Part shown: in pieces, positions 27,194-36,711 of the stretch
Position numbering within the stretch: the stretch's first letter is position 1
Layout: each line of letters begins with the position of its first letter
Assembly: GCA_036397255.1 (NCBI GenBank)
Contig: DASWJH010000038.1
Coordinates: 1 to 55,015 of the forward strand
Reading direction: 5' to 3'
DNA length: 55,015 nt
From: Nitrospiria bacterium
GTDB lineage: Bacteria; Nitrospirota; Nitrospiria; DASWJH01
Translations under genes and position numbers: made by a program
The notes under the pieces: model-generated
The model's input: only the letters and a program-made list of their open reading frames with translations
Database searches by the model: none
What the model was told of the DNA's origin: nothing

Positions 27194-28222
27194 ATGAGTC
27201 AACAAAATCCAGGAAATCCACCCGATTCGCCAAACGCTCAGGACCCGGTTCAAAAGGCACTTGATCAATTTATTCCCAATTTTCCCATCGGGCCCATTGG
27301 GGCAGAAAAAATTCCAATCGAAAAAGCGTTGGGAAGGGTAACCGCAAGGGACATCAAAACCCTGGTCGACTCCCCTCCCTATTCCCGCTCTATCATTGAA
27401 GGGTTTGTCGTAAATACTCTGGACATTCAGTCGGCCTCCCCGGAAAACCCTCTTTTCCTTTCTCTCCTTGGAGAAATAACATTGGGAATGTCCAAAATTA
27501 CCCCCATTACCGCAGGTGGTGCTTACCAGGTCTCCACGGGAAGTTTAATCCCCTCGGGGGATGTCAGCGTCATCCGTTTATTCGAGGTTGAACGATCTGG
27601 AAAGCAGATATTAATTAAAAAAGCCCTTCAAAGCGGCGAAAATATTGAAACCAAAGGGTGCGACCTCAAAAAAGGATCCATATTGATTCCAAAAGGAAAA
27701 AAAATGACACCCGATGATATTGGAATCCTCGCCAGCCAAGGGATACTTAAGGTTCAAGTAGCCAAAGCCCCTAAAGTCGCTATCTTTTCATCCGGCAATG
27801 AAGTCATTCCTCCCACAAAGCCCCTCAAACCCGGCCTCATTTGGGACTGTAATTCCTATTCTCTCGCAGTCAGTGTTCTGAAAGAAGGTGGTATTCCAAT
27901 TTTTAAAGGGATTATGAAGGATGATTTTAACGGTTTTTTAAAACGCTTAAACAACACCCTCGCCCAGGCCCATATGGTTCTTATTTCGGGAGGAACGGCC
28001 GTTGGGGGACGGGATTTTATCAAAGACCTCATCAACGCCGCCGGAAAGCCGGGAACATTGGTAGATGGGGTTCCCATGCGTTCGGGTAAACCCCTTATTA
28101 TGGGTGTTATTGGAAAAAAACCCATTGTCTGTGTGGCAGGTCATCCGCCAGAAGCCTTACGGGGATTTTCATTATTTGGTGCCCCCGCTTTAGAACGCCT
28201 TTTAGGAAAAACCGCGCCCTAG
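27194..28222 (+). CDS. MoeA-like molybdopterin molybdotransferase, divergent
   Basis: The start at 27194 is supported by AGGAGAGG upstream and by the promoter position; 342 residues, shorter than the roughly 400 of typical MoeA. The order of blocks fits MoeA: an N-terminal domain with EKALGRV and SPPYSRSIIEGF, a middle beta domain, then the MoaB/MogA-like domain with VAIFSSGNEVIPP, LISGGTAVGGRDF and CVAGHPPEAL. Key positions differ from the norm: the SAMDGYA aspartate is Glu69 (IIEGF) and the PGNP loop reads AGHP. The C-terminal domain IV appears missing. It may be a molybdenum-insertion enzyme with altered chemistry or a relative with another role. No other cofactor genes are adjacent. Confidence 0.75.
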   Translation: MSQQNPGNPPDSPNAQDPVQKALDQFIPNFPIGPIGAEKIPIEKALGRVTARDIKTLVDSPPYSRSIIEGFVVNTLDIQSASPENPLFLSLLGEITLGMSKITPITAGGAYQVSTGSLIPSGDVSVIRLFEVERSGKQILIKKALQSGENIETKGCDLKKGSILIPKGKKMTPDDIGILASQGILKVQVAKAPKVAIFSSGNEVIPPTKPLKPGLIWDCNSYSLAVSVLKEGGIPIFKGIMKDDFNGFLKRLNNTLAQAHMVLISGGTAVGGRDFIKDLINAAGKPGTLVDGVPMRSGKPLIMGVIGKKPIVCVAGHPPEALRGFSLFGAPALERLLGKTAP

Positions 28223-28240
28223 AAAGACCGAGTGAACGGG

Positions 28241-29404
28241 TTATTTAAAGGGTGAACCCTTAACAATTTTTCCCATAATGACCCGTCGCTTTGCTCCCGT
28301 GACGCTCGGGAGATTATTAGGTATGCCTTCATGGGTGAGAAAAGCCAAAAAGGCAAACGCCATGGCTTCAACCGCACGGCTGTGGAACCCATAATCTTCA
28401 TAGGTCTGAACGGGAAGAGGGGAAAAAATCTTTCTCAGATATAACATGAAAGTTCGGTTCATGACACCGCCCCCTCCCACGATAACCTCTTGAAGACCTC
28501 GGCCCTTTTGGGGCAACCATTGTAAACAGGAAGCGATTCCATATACGGAAAAAACCGTTAAGGTGGCTAATATATCCGAGTGGGATAGATGAAGGGTCTT
28601 TGCTTTTTGAATGAGCTTTTCAAGATATGGGAGACCAAAGGTTTCACGGCCACAACTCTTTGGAGGACGTTGCCGGAGAAAAGGGTGGCGGGTTAGCCAT
28701 CCCAATAATTTTGAATTGACCTGACCTTTACGAGCCAGAGTCCCATTTTTGTCCATCCTTTTTTTTCCATGAGAGCAAAAACCGATATATCCATCCAACA
28801 ACATATTGCCGGGCCCCACATCAAACGCAAGAACATCCTCCTCTTTGGTCCCAGATGGAAGAAAGGTCACATTACTGATACCCCCCACATTGACCACCAG
28901 CCGTGTCTTTTTGGAATGGCCTAATAAAGTCTGATGAAAAAGCGGGGCCAAAGGGGCTCCTTCACCCCCCGCTGCCATATCCCGAGGCCTAAAATCCGCC
29001 ACAGTGGTAATACCGGTCCTCTCCGCAATTACCGAAGGTTCTCCAATTTGAAGGGTGGAGGCAATGGTCCTTTTCCCTTCTGGGATCCCTTTGGAAAGGT
29101 GGTGAACGGTTTGCCCGTGGGACCCGATCAGACGAACCTTATTCGGCTCATAACCATTTTTTCTAAGAAGACGAAGGACAGCATCAGAAAATAACTCTCC
29201 CAGATAAAAATTAAGATGGCAAATCTCATCGACGGTTCCGCTCAAAGCCGCATGGAGTATCCTTTTTTGAACCCCCACGGGATAAGAAAAAGTTTCAAAT
29301 CCCAATAAACGGATTTTGGGGTGATGCCCTTTCCCACGAACGTCTACCAAAGCGGAATCGATTCCATCCGCGGAAGTTCCCGACATTAATCCAACAATCT
29401 TCAT
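28241..29404 (-). CDS. anmK: Anhydro-N-acetylmuramic acid kinase
   Basis: 387 residues, normal family length. It starts MKIVGLMSGTSADGIDSALV, the diagnostic AnmK phosphate loop, and has GSHGQTVHH, TTVADFRPRDMAAGGEGAPL, LVVNVGGISNVT and FDVGPGNMLLD. It phosphorylates and opens 1,6-anhydro-MurNAc during peptidoglycan recycling in the cytoplasm. It is convergent with the MoeA-like gene and divergent from the metal-transport operon. No other recycling gene is nearby. Confidence 0.95.
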   Translation of the reverse strand: MKIVGLMSGTSADGIDSALVDVRGKGHHPKIRLLGFETFSYPVGVQKRILHAALSGTVDEICHLNFYLGELFSDAVLRLLRKNGYEPNKVRLIGSHGQTVHHLSKGIPEGKRTIASTLQIGEPSVIAERTGITTVADFRPRDMAAGGEGAPLAPLFHQTLLGHSKKTRLVVNVGGISNVTFLPSGTKEEDVLAFDVGPGNMLLDGYIGFCSHGKKRMDKNGTLARKGQVNSKLLGWLTRHPFLRQRPPKSCGRETFGLPYLEKLIQKAKTLHLSHSDILATLTVFSVYGIASCLQWLPQKGRGLQEVIVGGGGVMNRTFMLYLRKIFSPLPVQTYEDYGFHSRAVEAMAFAFLAFLTHEGIPNNLPSVTGAKRRVIMGKIVKGSPFK

Positions 29405-29564
29405 AGAAAACCAATTAGAAAGTTTTTAGGTTTCAATATCCAGGAAACTGGTTTTTCCCACTCCATAAAAATTAAACTTAAAAAACCGTTTCAAACCTCC
29501 CCAATGTCCTCTAGCAAACGGAAGCCTACCTCATCAAACAAACCTGGGTCAAGAAATTTGTCGG

Positions 29565-29593
29565 TTTGACAACATTTTGAAATAAATGTTATT
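29565..29593 (+). promoter_or_regulatory. Candidate promoter/operator of the metal ABC operon
   Basis: TTGACA at 29565-29570 is followed 18 bases later by TATTTT. Between them lies a perfect inverted repeat AACATTT-N6-AAATGTT (29571-29590) that fills the spacer, the classic place for a repressor. Given the operon, a Zur/Fur/MntR-type metal repressor is the likely binder (inference). Confidence 0.5.
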
Positions 29594-29649
29594 TTCCAGC
29601 TTCCATGGCATTTAAAAAATTAAAAAGATGGGGAAAAATCCCTGAAAAA

Positions 29650-30573
29650 ATGAACCGGAGAAAACCACGCTTGTGGGCCTTCAAGCTTGGATTTTTACTG
29701 CTCATCACCCTCATGGGTCACTCAACCAGTTGGGGGAATGAACGGGTCCGTGTGGTAACCACCATCCCCATCCTCAAAAACATCGTCCAGGAAATCGGGG
29801 GCGAAAACGTTTCGGTCAAAAGTCTTTTAAGAGGGGTAGAAAGCCCCCATACCTATGGTCCAAAACCGAGCGATCTCACCGCCCTTCAGAAAACTCAACT
29901 TTTTATTCAAATCGGGGCAGGACTCGAAGGATGGGTAGAGGGATTCATCAAAAACGCACAACACGAAAATTTGCTGACCGTCACCACTTCACAAGGAGTT
30001 GCCTTGCTGGAGGATAGTGAACCCCAGCGAGAAAAATCTGACCACACCCACTTTAGAAACCCCCATATTTGGCTGGACCCCCGGAATGTCAAGTTGATGG
30101 CAGAACATATTAGCAAAGCGCTGATCCAAGTTGCCCCGGGGAAAAAAAACACATTCATTCAAAACCAACACCTCTTTTTTAAAAAATTAGATGTACTAGA
30201 AATGGAGATTCATCACTTGTTCGAGGGTATTCCTAATCGAAAAATCATCAGCTACCACCCTGCTTGGCCCTACTTTGCACACCGGTTTGGAATTACGATA
30301 TCCGGAGAAATCCAAGGGCAAATTGGAACGGAACCCTCTGCAAAACAGTTGGCCAGTTTGGTCAAAACCATCAAAGAACAGAACATCCGAGTTATCGTCT
30401 CGGAACCTCAACTCAACCCTAAAATTCCCCGAACCCTCGCACAGGAAACGGGGGCTCAATTGGTCACCCTAACCGTTCTGCCCGGAGCCATTCCTGGAAC
30501 AGATGATTACTTTTCAATGATGCGGTATAATGCCGCTACCCTTGCAGAAGCTTTGCGGGAAAAATCATTTTGA
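29650..30573 (+). CDS. Zinc/manganese ABC transporter, substrate-binding protein
   Basis: I take ATG 29650 (MNRRKPRLWAF) over ATG 29605, since the promoter candidate ends near 29593; the product has 307 residues. The signal peptide ends near STSWG. It is a cluster A-I metal-binding protein: ligands His67 (SPHTYGPKPSD), His139 (NPHIWLDPRN), His203 (ISYHPAWPYF) and an Asp near 285 (TDDYF). The His-rich loop between the first two is short (only HTH), unlike long-loop ZnuA proteins. It delivers Zn(II) or Mn(II) to the membrane permease. Followed after 30 bases by the ATPase gene. Confidence 0.9.
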   Translation: MNRRKPRLWAFKLGFLLLITLMGHSTSWGNERVRVVTTIPILKNIVQEIGGENVSVKSLLRGVESPHTYGPKPSDLTALQKTQLFIQIGAGLEGWVEGFIKNAQHENLLTVTTSQGVALLEDSEPQREKSDHTHFRNPHIWLDPRNVKLMAEHISKALIQVAPGKKNTFIQNQHLFFKKLDVLEMEIHHLFEGIPNRKIISYHPAWPYFAHRFGITISGEIQGQIGTEPSAKQLASLVKTIKEQNIRVIVSEPQLNPKIPRTLAQETGAQLVTLTVLPGAIPGTDDYFSMMRYNAATLAEALREKSF

Positions 30574-30603
30574 GACAGGGTCTCCTCACCCGGGAAAAAC
30601 TCC

Positions 30604-31401
30604 TTGGCCTTCAAAAATAAAAACATAATCCACTTTTCCCAGGTCACGGTTGGCTATCAACAATCTTTGGCCTTGGAAGACATTAATCTTGAAATTCCAA
30701 CCGGAGAATTTTTAGGGATTATTGGTCCCAACGGATCAGGAAAAACCACTTTATTAAAAACCATCCTGGGGCTCATCACCCCGATACAGGGAACCGTTCA
30801 CATTTTCGACTGCTCATGCGAAAAACTTCGTTGCCACCACAGGGCGAGGATCGGGTACCTTCCCCAAAAAGGATTTGTCAATCCGGACTTTCCCATCACC
30901 GTTCGAGAAACGGTCCTGATGGGGCGGTATAGTTCAGTGGGCCTTCTGAAGCATATCCAAAAGAAGGACCATGAAATCGTTCAGGAAGCATTAGAGGCAG
31001 TGGGTTTAGTGGATCAATTGAATACCCCTTTGGGCTACCTCTCGGGAGGACAACAACAACGGGTGTTTATTGCTCGAACCCTGGCCCAAAAACCTGAAGT
31101 CCTCCTCCTGGATGAGCCTACCACGGGGATTGATGCCCACACCCAGCACAGTTTGATGAGTCTGATCAATAAACTGCATAAGAATTTTGGCCTCACTATC
31201 CTCATGGTGACCCATGATATTAACCTCATCAGCCCCCATGTGGATCGGATGGCCATTTTGAATCACCGTCTTTTTGCCATCGGGAAACCCCGTGAAATCC
31301 TGAACCAGGAAACCCTCTCCAAAGTCTATGGAAAGGAAGTGATTATTATGGAACGCCCTGCTGGCTCGTTTGTGATTGTGGGGGATCATCACCATGCCTG
31401 A
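30604..31401 (+). CDS. Zinc/manganese ABC transporter, ATP-binding protein
   Basis: 265 residues from a TTG start with no strong ribosome site, so the exact start is uncertain. Walker A is GPNGSGKTT, the ABC signature LSGGQQQR, Walker B VLLLDEPTTGID and the switch histidine is in VTHDINLI. The family match is to ZnuC/MntB-type ATPases that pair with cluster A-I binding proteins. The C-terminus ends GDHHHA, a small histidine cluster that might sense or bind metal. The stop overlaps the permease start by eight bases. Confidence 0.93.
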   Translation: MAFKNKNIIHFSQVTVGYQQSLALEDINLEIPTGEFLGIIGPNGSGKTTLLKTILGLITPIQGTVHIFDCSCEKLRCHHRARIGYLPQKGFVNPDFPITVRETVLMGRYSSVGLLKHIQKKDHEIVQEALEAVGLVDQLNTPLGYLSGGQQQRVFIARTLAQKPEVLLLDEPTTGIDAHTQHSLMSLINKLHKNFGLTILMVTHDINLISPHVDRMAILNHRLFAIGKPREILNQETLSKVYGKEVIIMERPAGSFVIVGDHHHA

Positions 31402-32212
31402 ATGGATCTCTTACGGGTTTATTCAACGGGCATTGCTTTCATCGGTTTTGGTTGGATGTCTCTGCTCCATCATCGGGGTTTTTGTCATTCTTAAGGGTTT
31501 TTCTTTTATAGGAGCAGGAACTGCCCATTCTGCTTTTGCAGGGGTCACCTTGGCTTATCTGTTGGGGATCAATCCCATGGGGCTGGCCATCCTTTTTGGG
31601 GTGGGAGCAGTCTGGGTGATCGGGTTTTTAGAACAAAAAGGCAAAATGAAACTGGATGTTTCTACCGGAATCTTCTATACCTCTACCATGGCCTTGGCCA
31701 TTCTCTTTATTGGTATGATGAAAGGCTACAATGCAGAGGTGTATGGGTATCTTTTCGGTTCTATCCTTTCAGTCAGTCAAACCGATATTTGGATCATGAG
31801 CTTCGTGACCTTCTTGATTCTTTTCATTATTTTTCTTTTCTATAAAGAATTTCATTTTATTGCCTTCGATCAAGAAATGGCAGATGCTTCCGGAATTCCA
31901 GCCCGAACCCTTTCTTACCTCTTGCTGACATTGATTGCTCTAACCATCGTCATTTCTTTGAAATCGGTCGGGGCGGTTTTGGTTTTTGCCCTGGTCATTA
32001 TTCCCGCCGCAACCGCCTACCAGCTCACCCACACCATGAAAACCATGATGATCTGTTCGGTCCTGGCCGGAACGAGTTCCTCAGTGGGAGGGGTTTTCCT
32101 TTCCTATTGGTTTGACCTTCCATCTGGAGCAACCATTGTACTGTTGGCAACGGGTTTTTTCTTTTTATCCATTTTGTTTTCTCCAAAACGAAAGATGTAT
32201 CAAAAAACCTGA
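31394..32212 (+). CDS. Zinc/manganese ABC transporter, permease
   Basis: The start is set at ATG 31394 (MPEWISYGFIQRALLSS), giving 272 residues; an upstream TTG at 31376 lacks support. About eight membrane helices and the family blocks IGAGTAHSAFAGV and ALVIIPAATAYQLT place it in the ABC-3 (ZnuB/MntC) family. It overlaps the ATPase gene, so the three proteins are made together. It ends seven bases from the convergent protease gene. Confidence 0.94.
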   Translation: MPEWISYGFIQRALLSSVLVGCLCSIIGVFVILKGFSFIGAGTAHSAFAGVTLAYLLGINPMGLAILFGVGAVWVIGFLEQKGKMKLDVSTGIFYTSTMALAILFIGMMKGYNAEVYGYLFGSILSVSQTDIWIMSFVTFLILFIIFLFYKEFHFIAFDQEMADASGIPARTLSYLLLTLIALTIVISLKSVGAVLVFALVIIPAATAYQLTHTMKTMMICSVLAGTSSSVGGVFLSYWFDLPSGATIVLLATGFFFLSILFSPKRKMYQKT

Positions 32213-32218
32213 TGTTTT

Positions 32219-35200
32219 TTATTCCGTTTTTATCGGATCAGGCGGTTTTGGGGGAAACCTTCGCGGGTCCCTTTGAATCCTATCCATCACTTCTTGAATG
32301 GCACGCTCCAATTGAAGGTCCTTCCCTTGAATCACCGACTGGGGGTCGTTTTCCACCACCCTGTCGGGTTCAACGCCATAATTCTCAATGATCCAACGCC
32401 CATCATCGGAGGCAAACCCAAACTCCGGAACAAAAACCGAACCTCCATCAATCAGCGGACCGTGATTCTGAATTCCCACCACCCCTCCCCATGACCGTTT
32501 TCCAATTAAGGGCCCCAGCCCGGCTTTCTGAAACATGGCCGAAAAAATATCAGCATCGGAGGCCGACGTCTCATCCAAAATCCCAACCATGTGACCATGA
32601 AATGCCATGGAGGGATAGGGGTGGGGAATATCACTGTTTCTGGAATACTGCAAGGCCAACAGCTCCCGCTTTAACCGCTCAATTACCATCTGAGAAACAT
32701 ACCCCCCCCCATTTCCTCTGATATCGATAATGAGCCCCTCCTTGCGAATCTGTCCATAAAACCATTTTGTAAACTCACGAAGGCCATTGGCTCCCATATC
32801 CGGAAGGTGGAGGTAGCCCACCCGCCCTTTGGTTTTCTCAGAAACCATTTGTCGATTTCGATCCACCCAACTAAAATAGAGGAGTTGATCCTCACGGGTA
32901 AGGGGCTGAAACACCACCTCTCGCGCCCCTTCCAAAGTGGGTTTTTTATTAACCGTCATTTGGATGGGCTGATCCGCTTTGTGACGAAGCCATTGATACG
33001 GATTCACCTCGGTTGTCAAATCTTTTCCATTGATGGCCATCACATATTCCCCCTCCTCCACATGAACCCCAATTTCTCGGAGAGGTGAACGGTAACGGGC
33101 CTCTTCATTCTGCCCTTGATAAATCTTTCCGATTCGAAAGCGTTTCACGCTCGGATCAATTTCAAACCGAGCTCCGGGAAGGGCTACCTGAGGACGCGGG
33201 GGGATTTCAAAATCACCCCCGCTAACGTAGGCATGGGAAACATTCAGTTCTGATACCATTTCCCCTAGGACATAATTTAAATCGGCCCGGTGGGCAACAT
33301 CTTTAAGGAGCGGACGATACCTTTCCCGAATTTCTTCCCATGGATACCCGTGCATATTCTCCACATAAAAGAAATCCCGAAATCGCCGCCAGACCTCTTC
33401 AAAAATCTGGACCCATTCCTCGGAGGGTATGCGATCCACCATAAGGCCATTGGTGGGAATTTTTTTCTTGGTCTCCTTTCCCTTGGGAGTGGCCTCGTAA
33501 ACCCAGAATTGGGCTCCTTGCTTGGCAATTATTTTCTTTCCGTCATGGGAGACCTGGTAGCCGGAAACGTGTTCTGCAAGGAGCGTGGCTTTCCGGTCCT
33601 GTATAGAAAACAGATAAAGGGAAGGGATCACATCACTGTTTCGGCCGAAATAGGAGGGACCGGTTTTTCGATACAGCAAGTAACCTTCGGTGGCGGATAA
33701 TTCCTCATAATTATCTGCTTGAACCGGAACCTGGGTAATCCTTTCCGATAGGCCCTCAAAATCAATGGGTCCCTTTATCATTTGATTCTTTCCTTTATTT
33801 TTTTCTTTTTCATTTTCCGTATCCTTCTGCATATCCTCCCCGGGAGAAACTTCATCACTCTCCGGTGGAAAAGGATGAGGAACATCCTTCCGTAACGCCA
33901 GGGCATAGATGCTGACTTCCCGATTTAAAATAAAGTTGGGCTCAATGGCACCTCCCTGAGGGTTAAAAGCCCGAACACCCAAAAAAAACAGATAGTTTCC
34001 CTGAGGGTCCCAGACCGGATTGAACTCGCTAAAAAAGGACCCCGTTACCCGTTGCAATTTTTTATTTTTTATATCCCATATATAAATAGACCGATAGTAG
34101 GTGTCATCGCTTAAACTAAAAGCCAGGTAGTTCCCATCCCCCGACCAGGTATAATCCACCACTTGTCCCACCTGGTCATCGGCAATTTCAGAAAGCTTTT
34201 TGGTTTTTATGTCCAAAATAAAAATTTTTCCGTTTTTATCACTCAGGGCAATGCGCTTTTCATCGGGAGACCATTTGGGCAAATATCGCATGGCATTCCC
34301 TCCTTGAGTGAGTGGTTCCAAATCCCCAGAGCCGTCTTGAGGGATCAGGAAGAGCTCTTCTTCTCCACTGCGATCGGAAAGAAAAACAACATGGTTTCCC
34401 TTGGGAGACCATGCGGGCCATTTGTCATGGGCATAAGAGGATTGGGTAAGATTCCGGGTAGGTCCCTTTTCCACCGGAACGGAAAAAATATCCCCCCGTG
34501 CCGCAAAAAGAGCCCGTTCCCCTTTCGGGCTGAAAGCAAAGGATTCGATGAACTTTTCCGCGGAAATCCTGGAAGGCCGCATGGCCACCCCATCATTGGG
34601 AACCGAAATAGATAGGGGCCGGGTTTGTTCGCTTTTCAGGTTGAAAATATGAAGGGTTCCATTTAATTCAAAAATGATTTGTTCTTGCCCGTCCGAACTG
34701 GGCCACCGAAGATCATATTCCTTATAATGGGTCAGTTGTCGGGTTTTTTGTGTGGAAGGGTGATAAGAGAAAAGATTCAACTTTCCATCCCGGTCGGAAA
34801 CATAATATATAGTATCTCCGATCCACATCGGATCCCGGTCTGAACGAGGGGTTGATGTAATTTTTTCGGTTTGGAAGGTTTTCAAGTCAAAGATGAAAAG
34901 GTTTTGTGCCCAACCCCCTTCATAACGCTTCCAGGTCCTAAAATCCCTCATCAAAGGGCTGTATATCATTTTTTTTCCATCCGGGGAGAAATCACCCGCT
35001 CCGGAACTGGGCATGGGCAGGGGCTGAGGGAAGCCTCCCTGAAAAGGAACAGTAAACAATTTCCCCATATTATAATGCCATGCATAGCGCAGGGAACGGA
35101 AAAGGATTTGACTCCCATCCGAGGTCCATCCGTAAACCTGGTGATCAAAACCAAAGCGGGAGGGGATCGAGGGCTGGGCAGGATAAAAGGTGAGCTGTTT

Positions 35201-35509
35201 GGGAATGCCTCCCTCCGAAGGAATAACATAGACCTGTTCATCCCCATCATACTGTCCGGTAAAAGCAATCCATTGACCGTCCGGGGAAAATTTTGGAAAA
35301 AGTTCCTGTCCCGGATGTGAGGTAAGCCGTGACGCTTGCCCTCCTTTTGAACCCACCTGCCAAAGGTCCCCCGCATAACAAAACACAACCTTTTCCTGAT
35401 GAATATCCGGAAAACGAAGAAGACGGGTTTCACCCCATACAGAAGGAGCGCATAAAAACACCGCACCAAAAAAGAAATAAGAAAAAAACTTAGAAAAAGG
35501 GAATCCCAT
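32219..35509 (-). CDS. Tricorn-like S41 protease with N-terminal beta-propellers
   Basis: The start at 35509 (MGFPFSKFF) has the ribosome site GGGGAGG just upstream and yields a signal peptide ending near SVWG; the frame is open to 35557. The 1096-residue product has many PD40/WD40-like propeller units (SPDGQWIAFTG, SPKGNHVVFLSDR), then a tricorn core: the C1 region with LNVSHAYVSGGD (catalytic His), a PDZ domain (about 760-860), and the S41 fold with DIRGNGGG, the nucleophile Ser in DETSASDADIF and Glu in IENYGVEPD. Archaeal tricorn is cytoplasmic; the signal peptide here suggests the periplasm. It should degrade peptides. Confidence 0.9.
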   Translation of the reverse strand: MGFPFSKFFSYFFFGAVFLCAPSVWGETRLLRFPDIHQEKVVFCYAGDLWQVGSKGGQASRLTSHPGQELFPKFSPDGQWIAFTGQYDGDEQVYVIPSEGGIPKQLTFYPAQPSIPSRFGFDHQVYGWTSDGSQILFRSLRYAWHYNMGKLFTVPFQGGFPQPLPMPSSGAGDFSPDGKKMIYSPLMRDFRTWKRYEGGWAQNLFIFDLKTFQTEKITSTPRSDRDPMWIGDTIYYVSDRDGKLNLFSYHPSTQKTRQLTHYKEYDLRWPSSDGQEQIIFELNGTLHIFNLKSEQTRPLSISVPNDGVAMRPSRISAEKFIESFAFSPKGERALFAARGDIFSVPVEKGPTRNLTQSSYAHDKWPAWSPKGNHVVFLSDRSGEEELFLIPQDGSGDLEPLTQGGNAMRYLPKWSPDEKRIALSDKNGKIFILDIKTKKLSEIADDQVGQVVDYTWSGDGNYLAFSLSDDTYYRSIYIWDIKNKKLQRVTGSFFSEFNPVWDPQGNYLFFLGVRAFNPQGGAIEPNFILNREVSIYALALRKDVPHPFPPESDEVSPGEDMQKDTENEKEKNKGKNQMIKGPIDFEGLSERITQVPVQADNYEELSATEGYLLYRKTGPSYFGRNSDVIPSLYLFSIQDRKATLLAEHVSGYQVSHDGKKIIAKQGAQFWVYEATPKGKETKKKIPTNGLMVDRIPSEEWVQIFEEVWRRFRDFFYVENMHGYPWEEIRERYRPLLKDVAHRADLNYVLGEMVSELNVSHAYVSGGDFEIPPRPQVALPGARFEIDPSVKRFRIGKIYQGQNEEARYRSPLREIGVHVEEGEYVMAINGKDLTTEVNPYQWLRHKADQPIQMTVNKKPTLEGAREVVFQPLTREDQLLYFSWVDRNRQMVSEKTKGRVGYLHLPDMGANGLREFTKWFYGQIRKEGLIIDIRGNGGGYVSQMVIERLKRELLALQYSRNSDIPHPYPSMAFHGHMVGILDETSASDADIFSAMFQKAGLGPLIGKRSWGGVVGIQNHGPLIDGGSVFVPEFGFASDDGRWIIENYGVEPDRVVENDPQSVIQGKDLQLERAIQEVMDRIQRDPRRFPPKPPDPIKTE

Positions 35510-35662
35510 TTTTCCTCCCCACCGTTCCAAAAAGAATCCTTTAAAAACCATGAGCAATGTATATTCTAAATATCAGGGAATCTTCCATTCTTGATCGATT
35601 CGAAAAAAATCGTCATTCCCTTTAAAACGGGACCCAGGAAATATCAATTGATTTAAAAAGAC

Positions 35663-35692
35663 TGGATTCCTGCTTTCGCCGGAATGACAAAA
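35663..35692. repeat. Short palindromic intergenic repeat
   Basis: An imperfect hairpin ATTCCTGC-TTTC-GCCGGAAT followed by GAC, of the type dispersed between genes in many bacterial genomes. It is unrelated to the GAGATTTTATAATCTC family. It lies in the 281-base gap between the methyltransferase and the protease gene. Confidence 0.6.
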
Positions 35693-35790
35693 AACCATAT
35701 TTTATGACTTTTTAAGAGTGACTCAATTATGATCGTCAAAAAATCCGTTTTCCCCCAAATGTTTCTTCAAATCTCACACTCATTTTAATT

Positions 35791-36678
35791 TCAGCCCTTC
35801 ACGGAAACAAGGATCCAGGCTACATTTTTGGGCAAAAAAAGATTCAAAGGGGTTGAAACGCTACTTAAAAACCCTTTCGGTTTAAAGAGATTGTATACCA
35901 AAGGAGAAACCCCCTTGACCCGAAGATAGCGGTAAAAACTGGGAATAATATTGGGGATCGTATCAAATCCTTGGGCCATTATGGTCAGGTCCAGGCTCTC
36001 CAACAAAAATCTAAGGGCCCGGTGATTATAATGCCACAAATGCCTCGGAGGATCCCAAAATCCCCAATATCGTCCTAATATACGCCGTTCTAGACAAGCC
36101 GTATTGGGAACCACAATATAAAAATGAGAAGCCCCATATTGAATGAGTTTCTCAAGAAACATTTTAGGGTTCCGGACATGCTCCAAAACATGGCGCAAAA
36201 TTACCGTAGACGAGGGGAACCTTTCGAGGCCCCGGATCTCACATCGGTCAAAATCAATGGGGTAATAGGGAATGGATCCACTGGCTTGAACTGCCGATGG
36301 GGGCTCCTCTCCTGCATCTGCGGTCATCACCGAATGTCCTTTTCGATGAATAAAACAGGCAAAATCCCCCGGACCACACCCCACGTCAACAAAAGTGGCG
36401 GGAGAAACCCGTGAAATGATTCTCCTCAATTCCAACCCGAGTAATAGACCTTTTAAAAAGGCATGGGTCTTACTGGGAGCGGTCACCATCATCCTTCCCA
36501 TATCGGAATCATAAAAAGCCCCCAGGTGATCAGGAACCGGAAGCGTACGCATCATGGTACAATGGGGACATTCCACAATAGAAAAAGGTCGCTGGGTAAT
36601 CATATCCTCAATGTTCCAAACAGTTTTCATCCCTTCTGAGGAATGACAAACCGGGCAGGAATCTTCAACCTTCACCAT
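35791..36678 (-). CDS. SAM-dependent methyltransferase with N-terminal zinc ribbon
   Basis: 295 residues. The N-terminal CPVC and CPHC pairs (about residues 8-11 and 38-41) form a zinc-binding hook. A class I methyltransferase domain follows, with the SAM loop DVGCGPGDFA (about 98-107) and LRHVLEHV and VPNT blocks as in the Methyltransf_12/UbiG-like group. Proteins of this layout often modify sugars or lipids in surface polysaccharide clusters, which fits the glycan genes nearby. The substrate cannot be deduced. Confidence 0.85.
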   Translation of the reverse strand: MVKVEDSCPVCHSSEGMKTVWNIEDMITQRPFSIVECPHCTMMRTLPVPDHLGAFYDSDMGRMMVTAPSKTHAFLKGLLLGLELRRIISRVSPATFVDVGCGPGDFACFIHRKGHSVMTADAGEEPPSAVQASGSIPYYPIDFDRCEIRGLERFPSSTVILRHVLEHVRNPKMFLEKLIQYGASHFYIVVPNTACLERRILGRYWGFWDPPRHLWHYNHRALRFLLESLDLTIMAQGFDTIPNIIPSFYRYLRVKGVSPLVYNLFKPKGFLSSVSTPLNLFLPKNVAWILVSVKG

Positions 36679-36711
36679 TGAAACCCCGATCCGGTCATAT
36701 TTTTTCCAAGT

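Noticed and set aside
29605-29649. Upstream ATG for the metal-binding protein
   Set aside because: It would begin only about 12 bases after the predicted -10 element and has no ribosome site; the start at 29650 leaves a normal signal peptide.
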